Position numbers and translations under genes: made by a program. Of a DNA stretch of 5,378 nt, positions 1 to 5,378 are shown one piece after another. The DNA is from Candidatus Cloacimonadota bacterium (lineage in GTDB: Bacteria > Cloacimonadota > Cloacimonadia > Cloacimonadales > TCS61): positions 1-5,378 of the forward strand of contig JABIME010000008.1 of assembly GCA_018654125.1 (NCBI GenBank), in the 5' to 3' direction. The notes beneath the pieces were generated by a model that saw nothing but the letters and a program-made list of their open reading frames with translations, made no database searches and had not been told where the DNA came from. Position 1 is the stretch's first letter; every line of letters starts with the position of its first letter.

Positions 1-12
1 ATTCTTTTCGTC

Positions 13-28
13 TGAATCTTACGATTCA
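13..28. repeat. Short perfect hairpin (6-bp stem, 4-nt loop)
   Basis: TGAATC (13-18) and GATTCA (23-28) are exact inverted repeats around the loop TTAC. No T-run follows on either strand, so this is not a recognisable intrinsic terminator. It lies upstream of the methyltransferase and could belong to a dispersed intergenic repeat or to the 3' region of whatever precedes the window. Its function is unknown. Confidence 0.5.
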
Positions 29-53
29 AACTTTGGGTTGTACGCTTTCTGTT

Positions 54-70
54 GGGATCGTTCCGATCCC
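54..70. repeat. GC-rich perfect hairpin (7-bp stem, 3-nt loop)
   Basis: GGGATCG (54-60) and CGATCCC (64-70) are exact inverted repeats around TTC. This is a GC-rich island in AT-rich surroundings, 31 nt upstream of the methyltransferase start codon. No T-run follows on either strand, which argues against a rho-independent terminator. Possible roles are a structured 5' leader, a protein-binding palindrome, or part of a repeat or recombination element together with the hairpin at 13-28. None of these can be confirmed here. Confidence 0.6.
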
Positions 71-90
71 GCCGCATTCGCAAAAACAAT

Positions 91-97
91 GAGAGGA
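91..97 (+). promoter_or_regulatory. Ribosome binding site of the methyltransferase gene
   Basis: GAGAGGA lies 4 nt upstream of the ATG at 102-104. It supports that start. The nearby ATG at 89-91 is in a different frame and overlaps the site itself. Confidence 0.8.
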
Positions 98-101
98 TAA
101 A

Positions 102-995
102 ATGGATTATTATTGGGATAGTCGAATTAAATACCTTATGAGTAGTAGAGAATTGTATTTTAATGACGATTACATTGAATTCTTAATAAAGAATGTTTGG
201 AAGATTACTTCACCAATACATATGGTTGATTTTGGTTGTGGTTTCGGTTATCTTGGTTTAAAGATGCTTCCGTTTATGCCAAAAGGTACAAAATATACAG
301 GAATTGATAAAGGAGAAGCTTTAATTAAAAAGGCAAAAGAAATCTTTGAAAAACTCCCTTATGAAGCTAGTTTTATACAATCTGATGTAAACGACTTTGA
401 AGTTTCTGAATTTGAATTTGATTTAGCAATATGTCAGGCTCTTCTCCTACATCTGGTTAATCCAAAAGAAGTTTTGAATAAAATGATTCAATCTGTAAAA
501 CTGGAAGGAAAAATTGTGTGTATTGAACCGCATAGAATTTCGGCAAATGCTAATATTTATATTGCAGAACTTGCTGAAGAAACAAATATAGATTTAGGTA
601 TAATTCAAAAACTACATTCTGTTTATCAAAAGAGAACAGGAAAAGATGGAAATATCGGGCTAAAAATTCCCACACTTATGAGAGAAAATGGACTAATAGA
701 TATTGAATGCAGAGTTAGCGATCGAGTAACATATCTCAATTCCGATAAAGAAAAGAAAGTGAGGGAAAATATTTTTAAGTCATTGAAAAGTGAAGGTGTT
801 TGTCCACCACATATTGAAGATGAAGAAAAATATCTAAAACGACTTATAGATAATAAATTAGATCTAAAAGAAGCAAAAAGACAAATTGAAATTGAAAAGA
901 AACTCAACTCTGAACTAACTGAAAGTGGAATTTTATACAATATCTTATTTGCACCAACAATGATGATTTCATTTGGTAATCGAAGAAAAATTTGA
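102..995 (+). CDS. Class I SAM-dependent methyltransferase
   Basis: The 297-residue product is predicted to be a cytosolic methyltransferase that transfers a methyl group from S-adenosylmethionine to an unknown substrate. The Rossmann-fold signatures appear in order. Motif I is VDFGCGFGYLG (residues 42-52), the glycine-rich SAM loop. The acidic residue ending beta-2 is D69 in TGID. SDVND (94-98) is in the position of the adenine-contacting motif, and DLAICQALLLHLVNP (107-121) is the motif IV region. KLEGKIVCIEP (133-143) matches the usual strand after the fourth helix. The C-terminal part (about 145-297) is helical and charged, without a domain I recognise, and probably holds substrate specificity. 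The start is supported by GAGAGGA. The gene is convergent with its neighbour and flanked by inverted repeats, the downstream one attC-like, so capture as a mobile cassette is possible. The methyltransferase class is secure; the substrate is unknown. Confidence 0.9.
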   Translation: MDYYWDSRIKYLMSSRELYFNDDYIEFLIKNVWKITSPIHMVDFGCGFGYLGLKMLPFMPKGTKYTGIDKGEALIKKAKEIFEKLPYEASFIQSDVNDFEVSEFEFDLAICQALLLHLVNPKEVLNKMIQSVKLEGKIVCIEPHRISANANIYIAELAEETNIDLGIIQKLHSVYQKRTGKDGNIGLKIPTLMRENGLIDIECRVSDRVTYLNSDKEKKVRENIFKSLKSEGVCPPHIEDEEKYLKRLIDNKLDLKEAKRQIEIEKKLNSELTESGILYNILFAPTMMISFGNRRKI

Positions 996-1011
996 GAAAT
1001 TTATTGAATAG

Positions 1012-1081
1012 GTCTAACAGACATATCGGCAGAATAAACAAATTATGAGCCGGTGTGAAGCGGAGACCGATGAAGTTAGTT
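1012..1081 (+). repeat. Nested inverted repeats resembling an integron attC site
   Basis: The convergent gap after the methyltransferase holds two nested pairs of short inverted repeats. The outer pair is CTAAC (1014-1018) with GTTAG (1075-1079). The inner pair is ATCGG (1025-1029) with CCGAT (1067-1071). The outer left box GTCTAAC (1012-1018) fits the attC R'' consensus RYYYAAC exactly. The outer right box GTTAGTT (1075-1081) fits the R' consensus GTTRRRY at six of seven positions. The 70-bp length is within the known attC range. Against it, the spacers between outer and inner boxes are unequal (6 and 3 nt), the stems are only 5 bp, and no integrase or second attC is visible. It could be a chance fold or another repeat type. 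No T-run follows on either strand, so it is not an obvious terminator for the converging genes. Confidence 0.35.
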
Positions 1082-1100
1082 ACGAATAAAGAATCCTCTT

Positions 1101-1751
1101 CTATAGATATATTTTAATTTTACAATGCTCATTGCCCTGCAGAAGTGATTCAACTATTCTCACTTTTACCGAGCGCTGAAGAATGAATTCCCAGATGTCT
1201 CTGTAAAATCCAGCTCCGCAATAACAGTAATTTTTATCAACTGGTTTATTATTCGATTTTAAAGATTCTCGAATGCGGGGACAATGACAATAGTGATATC
1301 TCTTTTCTACAGGATCTTCAGTTTGGAAATACTTGTGGAACTCTTTAGGGATCTTAACAGCAGTTATTGTATTACCTTCAAGTTTTCCAGCCATTCCCAT
1401 ATCATTATCTATAATGTATTTGAGTTGTTTATCATTTAGATCTTTATATGTTTTAATTGTTTTTTCAAAATATTGCTGTAAGAGTTGATGAACAAATTTT
1501 ATATCATTTGTAGTCTGATATTCATCTCGCAATATTTTCAGATAATCTTTGGGCGCTAAACAGGCACAGCCACTCATCACATCTACAATTTCATCTTCTT
1601 TAAGTTCACTATTTAAAAGTATCATTAATTTTTCTGACCACTCAATATTTTCTTGATGTGATCTTGAAGCTCTCTCAAAGAGGTCTTCTCTTCCAACTTT
1701 TTGCAAACCGGTCTTTAATTTATGAAGCCATTGTTTCTCAAAGTCAGTCAT
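1101..1751 (-). CDS. Uncharacterised protein with three CxC pairs, possibly metal-binding
   Basis: The 216-residue soluble protein has no signal peptide or membrane segment. I cannot assign a function; it may belong to an uncharacterised DUF family (DUF6144 is a guess from memory). Its striking feature is the cysteine pattern: CxC pairs at C62/C64 (SGCACLAP), C155/C157 (HYCHCPRI) and C176/C178 (NYCYCGAGFY), plus C210 near the end. H153 and H156 flank the second pair. Such paired cysteines usually bind zinc or an iron-sulfur cluster or act in thiol redox chemistry; that is inference. The tail (about 194-216, with LLQGNEHCKIKI) resembles the closing strand-turn-strand of V4R-type small-molecule-binding domains, where a G..C pattern recurs. 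The start is set by AAGAGGA (1757-1763), 5 nt upstream of the ATG. It follows the flavin-type gene by 12 nt and is probably the last gene of the unit. Confidence 0.75.
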   Translation of the reverse strand: MTDFEKQWLHKLKTGLQKVGREDLFERASRSHQENIEWSEKLMILLNSELKEDEIVDVMSGCACLAPKDYLKILRDEYQTTNDIKFVHQLLQQYFEKTIKTYKDLNDKQLKYIIDNDMGMAGKLEGNTITAVKIPKEFHKYFQTEDPVEKRYHYCHCPRIRESLKSNNKPVDKNYCYCGAGFYRDIWEFILQRSVKVRIVESLLQGNEHCKIKIYL

Positions 1752-1756
1752 TATAT

Positions 1757-1763
1757 TCCTCTT
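1757..1763 (-). promoter_or_regulatory. Ribosome binding site of the CxC-protein gene
   Basis: On the minus strand AAGAGGA ends 5 nt before the ATG at 1751-1749. It directly abuts the TGA stop of the preceding gene (1766-1764), so the CxC protein has its own initiation site although it is almost certainly co-transcribed. Confidence 0.75.
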
Positions 1764-2180
1764 TCAATCTGCTGCTATCGTATAGAATTGTTTATCGTCA
1801 GGATCATGAAACATAAATTGGGAGATCTCTAATTTGAATAGAGTAAAATCATCGTCATCCGGAGATTCCCAATAGGCTTTAAAGAATGGGATCTCTTCAG
1901 ATAATTTTTTTCTAATCTCTTTATCTGTAACAATTATAGCCTTGCCATTCCCACGGATAGAGCCAAAATCATTTTTTCCTTCAGTAAGAACACAAATTTC
2001 AATTGAGTTGTTTTGCTTAATCTCCTGAACCTTTAATCTATTAGATTTGGAACAGCACCAGATCGTATCACTAAAATATATCATCGCCATGCATCTTACA
2101 TGGGGTTCTCTATCTGCGCAAGTTGCCAGATACATTAGGCTACTTTTTTCTAGGAATTCAACTAATCTTTTTTTATTCAT
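1764..2180 (-). CDS. Pyridoxamine 5'-phosphate oxidase family protein (FMN-binding split barrel)
   Basis: The 138-residue cytosolic protein has the length and pattern of small single-domain members of the PNPOx-like split-barrel family. Visible signatures are an N-terminal helix then SLMYLATCADREPHVRCMAM (14-33), the usual 'xLATxxxxxPxxR' strand-turn-strand. SKSNRLKVQEIKQNNSIEIC (44-63) matches the typical 'K...I..N..I.I' segment around the flavin phosphate site. FGSIRGNGKAIIVTD (72-86) is the conserved 'G.a.iv.d' strand. Family members bind FMN, or sometimes F420 or haem, as dimers. The substrate cannot be predicted, and true pyridoxamine phosphate oxidase (PdxH) is longer, so PLP synthesis is unlikely. 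C21, C30, C42, C43 and C63 make it rather cysteine-rich. Its ATG lies inside the permease stop region (ATGAATAA) with no clear ribosome binding site, so its translation is probably coupled to the permease. Confidence 0.85.
   Translation of the reverse strand: MNKKRLVEFLEKSSLMYLATCADREPHVRCMAMIYFSDTIWCCSKSNRLKVQEIKQNNSIEICVLTEGKNDFGSIRGNGKAIIVTDKEIRKKLSEEIPFFKAYWESPDDDDFTLFKLEISQFMFHDPDDKQFYTIAAD
2173..2180 (-). other. 8-nt gene overlap ATGAATAA (translational coupling)
   Basis: On the minus strand the ATG of the split-barrel gene (2180-2178) precedes the TAA stop of the permease (2175-2173) in another frame. The preceding bases (GCATTGAAAT) contain no strong Shine-Dalgarno match, which suggests re-initiation by ribosomes finishing the permease. 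Confidence 0.8.
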
Positions 2181-4605
2181 ATTTCAATGCATCTATCGGG
2201 TTAGATCGTGCAGATCTTAGAGTTTGTACACTCACAGTAACAAGTGCAATTATTAGTGCTAAACTACCAGAAACCAGGAAAACCCAGAGGCTGATATTTG
2301 TGCGATATGCAAAATTTTGTAACCATCTATTCATTGCAAAGTATGATATTGGACAAGCAATAAGACAAGAGAGTAAAACTAATTTAGTGAAATCCTTAGA
2401 AAGTAATGCAATTATCTGCAATACAGATGCTCCCATAACTTTACGAACGCCAATCTCTTTAGTTCGTTGCTCAGCGGTAAAAGCTGCTAAGCCAAATAGA
2501 CCAAGACAGGCTATAAAGATAGTTATAAAAGTAAAATAGCTAAATAGAACTATGAGTTTCTCTTCTGCCAGGTAGAGCTGGTTAAGTTGATCATCAATAA
2601 AGACTGCTCTTATGGGTTCATCTGGGCTAAAGCGATTCCAAACCTCATTTATATAGTCTATTGTATTGCGATGATCCGTACCCTTTATTCGCACAAAAAC
2701 TCTCAAATTTTCTCTATATCGGAATTGCATATCATCAGTAATTAGCCAGATGAAAACTGGATGGATCTCTTGCTTCATTGAGTTAGAGTGAAAATCATTC
2801 ACTATTCCTACAATATTAGCAAAATTATCATTCTCTAAGCTATCGGTAAATGCTACAACCCTTTTGCTTAGCGGATCATCCCAGCCAAATTTACGCACAG
2901 CTGCTTCATTAACTAAAACAGATTGCACCCAGGTATTCTCAATATCCCTACTGAAATTCCTACCCTCAATAAGTTCTATTTCCATAGTTTCTAGATAGTC
3001 AAAATCTATCTGCATGAACTGACAGCTCATTTGCTGAATATCACCTTCATTAGTTTCTGCACGAACTGGAGAACGATTGAAAGTTGTACCAGGCATATTG
3101 AAGGAAGCAGCAGCTGATACAACACCCTGATGCGAAACCAATTCCTGCTTGAATGATTGCATTTGCTGCTCAATTTGCTGACTTCGTATATCGATAGCCA
3201 TAAGGAATTCTTTATTGAAACCAAGGTCTTTATTTTTAGAATACATAAGTTGCTTGATCACGATAAGTGTTCCAATGATCATCGCAATAGAGATTGTAAA
3301 TTGAATTATTATAAGTATTTTGCGGAATAGTGCACCTTGAACACCTTTTACAGATTCAGATTTTAAGGTGTGAACCGGTTGAAAGTGAGATAAGAAGAAT
3401 GCAGGATAGATACCTGCAATAAACCCAATAAAAACTCCTAATCCTAAAGTTCCGAATAGATATAGAGGCTCTGTAAGTAGATTGATCTGGATGTTTAAGG
3501 AGGTAATATTATTAAATACAGGCAATAGTAATTCTGCTAAAACCAAAGAAATTAAAGAAGCACCTGTTGCCATTATTATAGATTCAAAAAGAAATTGCCT
3601 AATTAATGAACCACGATTTGAACCAAAGATTTTACGTAAACCAACTTCACGGCTTCGTCGTGCAGAGCGTGCTGTAGCAAGGTTCATATAATTTATACAA
3701 GCAATAAGAAGCAGAAAGACAGCAATAATACTAAATACATAAATATAAATCACATCACCATTCGGATACATTTCCCACACTAAATTGGAATGGAGTCTGA
3801 TAGATTTTATTGGTTGTAAAGAGAGCGTTGAATGGCCATTAATTCTATCGTATCTTTCTTTCATGTAAGTTTCAAAGAATTCTGGGAATTTAGCTTCCAG
3901 ATCAGCTGGGTCTGCATCATCTTCCAACAAGAAATAATGATAAACCTGCCAGCCATACCACGCATTATCTTCTCCCGGCCGGTAAGCTCCTATCCATGGA
4001 ACAAGAGCATCATAAGGAAAATGGGTACGCCCTGGATGATCTTTATATACGGCTGTTACAACCAGATCAAATGCATTTTCAATTGATATAATTTTCATAT
4101 ATGGATCTTCGTCTCCAAAAATCCTTTTAGCTAAACTCTCGGAAATAATTATAGCATTTTGAACAGAGAATGCTTCTTCAGCACTTCCTTCAATAAATTC
4201 ATTACTGAACACATCGAAGAAGGTTGAATCTACAGCAAATATTTTATCTGTCACTACAGCATTTTCTTCATAATATAGATTTGCCGTATGAGTAAAAAGT
4301 CCACCAACTCCACATACTCTTGTAAATGTTTTGATCTCCGGATAAATCTCTTTCATTGTTGGTGAAATAGGGCGAGGTGCATTACAGTATTTATCTATTT
4401 TTCCACCCATATCATTTTCGTTATTCAATCTGTAAATATTATCAGTATTATCGTAAAACTTATCGTAACTCAGCTCGGTTTGAATATATAGAATTATCAG
4501 CAAACTGCATGTTATTCCAACAGCTAAACCTAAAATATTTAGAATTGAGTAGAATTTCTGACGACTTAAATTTCTTATTGCTACATTTAAATAATTTTTG
4601 AACAT
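2173..4605 (-). CDS. ABC transporter permease, FtsX/MacB type, with duplicated permease module
   Basis: The 810-residue inner-membrane protein belongs to the type VII (MacB/FtsX-like) ABC permeases. Module 1 has TM1 at about 20-42, a large extracytoplasmic MacB-type domain (about 45-280), then TM2 (about 285-308), TM3 (340-363) and TM4 (382-405). Module 2 repeats this: TM5 (427-452), a second extracytoplasmic domain (about 460-680), then TM6 (684-710), TM7 (741-758) and TM8 (772-796). Each module carries the FtsX-domain coupling motif: REVGLRKIFGS (319-329) and KEIGVRKVMGAS (716-727). Both follow the first helix of an FtsX domain, where the ATPase docks. The product ends in NPIDALKYE, typical of the family. 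Such proteins move lipoproteins, peptides or drugs, or act as mechanotransmitters; the substrate here is unknown. No ATPase lies in the window, so the partner is encoded elsewhere. The start is supported by GAGAGGA 6 nt upstream. The gene overlaps the next by 8 nt. Confidence 0.93.
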   Translation of the reverse strand: MFKNYLNVAIRNLSRQKFYSILNILGLAVGITCSLLIILYIQTELSYDKFYDNTDNIYRLNNENDMGGKIDKYCNAPRPISPTMKEIYPEIKTFTRVCGVGGLFTHTANLYYEENAVVTDKIFAVDSTFFDVFSNEFIEGSAEEAFSVQNAIIISESLAKRIFGDEDPYMKIISIENAFDLVVTAVYKDHPGRTHFPYDALVPWIGAYRPGEDNAWYGWQVYHYFLLEDDADPADLEAKFPEFFETYMKERYDRINGHSTLSLQPIKSIRLHSNLVWEMYPNGDVIYIYVFSIIAVFLLLIACINYMNLATARSARRSREVGLRKIFGSNRGSLIRQFLFESIIMATGASLISLVLAELLLPVFNNITSLNIQINLLTEPLYLFGTLGLGVFIGFIAGIYPAFFLSHFQPVHTLKSESVKGVQGALFRKILIIIQFTISIAMIIGTLIVIKQLMYSKNKDLGFNKEFLMAIDIRSQQIEQQMQSFKQELVSHQGVVSAAASFNMPGTTFNRSPVRAETNEGDIQQMSCQFMQIDFDYLETMEIELIEGRNFSRDIENTWVQSVLVNEAAVRKFGWDDPLSKRVVAFTDSLENDNFANIVGIVNDFHSNSMKQEIHPVFIWLITDDMQFRYRENLRVFVRIKGTDHRNTIDYINEVWNRFSPDEPIRAVFIDDQLNQLYLAEEKLIVLFSYFTFITIFIACLGLFGLAAFTAEQRTKEIGVRKVMGASVLQIIALLSKDFTKLVLLSCLIACPISYFAMNRWLQNFAYRTNISLWVFLVSGSLALIIALVTVSVQTLRSARSNPIDALKYE

Positions 4606-4611
4606 TTATTG

Positions 4612-4618
4612 TCCTCTC
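4612..4618 (-). promoter_or_regulatory. Ribosome binding site of the permease gene
   Basis: GAGAGGA on the minus strand ends 6 nt before the ATG at 4605-4603, which fixes this start in preference to any upstream codon. It lies 12 nt downstream of the long hairpin at 4684-4631. Its GAGGA core could pair with UCCUU segments in that hairpin's loop. Confidence 0.8.
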
Positions 4619-4630
4619 AAACATTAAAAT

Positions 4631-4684
4631 GGACGATAACAAGCCAAGAAGGAAGGAGTAAGGAAACTTGGCCTGTCACCGTTC
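4631..4684 (-). repeat. Long intergenic hairpin, 18-bp arms with an 18-nt pyrimidine-rich loop
   Basis: The gap between the hydrolase and the permease is almost filled by one inverted repeat. Its arms are 4684-4667 and 4648-4631, read in the direction of transcription. In minus-strand RNA, 14 Watson-Crick pairs and 3 G-U wobbles form, with a single A-C mismatch next to the outermost pair. In plus-strand RNA the three wobbles become A-C mismatches, so the fold favours the coding-strand transcript. The inner 6 bp (GCCAAG/CTTGGC) are perfect. The loop (4666-4649) is nearly all pyrimidine, with repeated CCTT. The hairpin begins 8 nt after the hydrolase stop codon. No U-run follows, so it is not a classical intrinsic terminator. 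It may be an mRNA stability or processing element, a translation control element for the permease, or a copy of a dispersed palindromic repeat. Confidence 0.75.
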
Positions 4685-4692
4685 ACAACATA

Positions 4693-5378
4693 TTATTTTA
4701 ATTTTCCCTTCTTATAAGTAAAGCGATCACCCTTATCTAGTGGATAATAGAGTTTTGTATTGTTAATCCCTTCTTCAATTAGATTTTCATTAAAGTTATG
4801 GTATTGGAATCCATCATCCCCAGAGTGCATTGGAAGGAAAACTTTTGGCTGCAATTCTTTTAAAGTTCTAATAACACCCAATCTAACTGATTCTACATCT
4901 GGAAGGCCACAACCTCTAATCGGCATCATCGCAATATCTATATCTGAGAAGTTCTCTTTCACATATTCTATTTCAGGCCAGTACATTCCGGAAAAATCTC
5001 TGGTCTCGTTAGCATGATCTCCGGGATGGAAGATTGTTACTCCATCAACATCGATCACAAAACCAACACCAGAATCATTTGATTCAAATGCTGTTATTTC
5101 CAGGTTGTCATACTTCAATTTTGTGCGTGGTTGGATAAAATCATAATCCTCCTGACCCTGAGCTTCCATTCCTAAGACATAGCGTATATTAGGAATTGTT
5201 TCTCTCCATTCCCAGATAACAGGATCAAAATGATCTTGATGCTCATGAGATACAAGAACCGTTACGTTGAAGTCTTTTATCTCTTCAGGATCTATCCAAC
5301 CATTAGCAAGACATGGTTTTTCAGGTTTAGTACCTCGCTCCCAATAATCTACGATCAATAGATTATTTGCTGTTTTAA
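4693..5378 (-). CDS. Metallo-beta-lactamase-fold hydrolase, UlaG-like (COG2220), N-terminus beyond window
   Basis: This is a cytosolic metal-dependent hydrolase of the MBL superfamily. The reading frame stays open to the window edge: codons upstream of TTG 5358 read K-T-A-N-N-L before LIVDYW. This matches the second beta-strand of the family, so TTG is not the true start and probably 15-20 residues lie outside. Counting from that TTG as residue 1, the metal-binding motif HEHQDH is at 38-43, the GD with the bridging aspartate is in FHPGDHAN (110-117, D114), and LPMHSGDDG (175-183, H178) is the C-terminal histidine motif. These fit the compact single-domain COG2220 group, which includes the L-ascorbate-6-phosphate lactonase UlaG and many proteins of unknown substrate; no ascorbate genes are nearby. 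The gene ends with TAA, followed 8 nt later by the hairpin. Fold and metal site are secure, the substrate is not. Confidence 0.9.
   Translation of the reverse strand, partial: KTANNLLIVDYWERGTKPEKPCLANGWIDPEEIKDFNVTVLVSHEHQDHFDPVIWEWRETIPNIRYVLGMEAQGQEDYDFIQPRTKLKYDNLEITAFESNDSGVGFVIDVDGVTIFHPGDHANETRDFSGMYWPEIEYVKENFSDIDIAMMPIRGCGLPDVESVRLGVIRTLKELQPKVFLPMHSGDDGFQYHNFNENLIEEGINNTKLYYPLDKGDRFTYKKGKLK

Noticed and set aside
626..940. Minus-strand open frame of 104 codons inside the methyltransferase gene
   Set aside because: Low-complexity Ser/Phe-rich translation typical of the antisense of a Lys/Glu-rich coding region; the plus-strand gene has clear motifs.
996..1100. Bidirectional intrinsic terminator between the convergent genes
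   Set aside because: The inverted repeats are short and interrupted, and neither strand has a T-run right after a stem.
2123..2539. Plus-strand open frame of 138 codons opposite the permease 3' end
   Set aside because: It runs antisense to the last transmembrane segments of the permease and the start of the next gene, and shows no recognisable domain.
4460..4642. Minus-strand open frame of 60 codons starting inside the hairpin region
   Set aside because: It overlaps the permease N-terminus in another frame and has no recognisable motif; the GAGAGGA site serves the permease ATG.
4631..4684. Reading the long hairpin as a rho-independent terminator
   Set aside because: The loop is long (18 nt) and no U-run follows the 3' arm; the sequence continues TCC then ATTTTAATG.
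4685..4730. Possible promoter near the end of the hydrolase gene (minus strand TTTACT, 16 nt, TAAAAT)
   Set aside because: It lies inside coding sequence and AT-rich DNA gives such matches often; the -35 match is weak.
4693..5378. Assigning the hydrolase as UlaG of ascorbate catabolism
   Set aside because: Only the general COG2220 motifs are visible and no phosphotransferase or ascorbate genes are in the window.

Overview
The window is AT-rich bacterial DNA with five protein-coding genes and no RNA genes, CRISPR array or transposase that I can recognise. The best taxonomic clue is the 810-residue FtsX/MacB-type permease with two permease modules, which opens 'MFKNYLNVAIRNLSRQKFYS'. This style is common in Bacteroidota and neighbouring lineages of the FCB supergroup, including candidate phyla such as Cloacimonadota and Marinimicrobia. 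Purine-rich Shine-Dalgarno sites (GAGAGGA, AAGAGGA) precede three of the genes. The lineage is an inference from protein style only.

Layout. Positions 1-101 are non-coding and hold two short perfect hairpins and a good ribosome binding site. Positions 102-995 (+) encode a class I SAM-dependent methyltransferase. Positions 996-1100 are the convergent intergenic gap. It holds a nested pair of inverted repeats (1012-1081) whose outer boxes resemble the R'' and R' boxes of an integron attC site, so the methyltransferase may be a captured cassette; this is tentative. The rest of the window is on the minus strand. Read in the direction of transcription it holds a metallo-beta-lactamase-fold hydrolase (5378-4693, its first codons beyond the window edge), an 87-bp spacer almost filled by a long hairpin (4684-4631), the permease (4605-2173), a small FMN-binding split-barrel protein (2180-1764) and a protein with three CxC pairs (1751-1101).

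How the genes may work together. The last three minus-strand genes form a tight unit: permease and flavin-type protein overlap by 8 nt (ATGAATAA), and 12 nt separate the latter from the CxC protein. The permease has no ATPase partner in the window, so any ATPase must be encoded elsewhere. A split-barrel flavoprotein next to a cysteine-pair protein hints at redox or metal chemistry, but no pathway can be named from sequence alone. The methyltransferase faces the other way and looks unrelated to this unit.

The observations most worth checking are the minus-strand-specific hairpin at 4631-4684, the attC-like element at 1012-1081, and the CxC protein. I see no clear evidence of a wholly new defence or mobile system.
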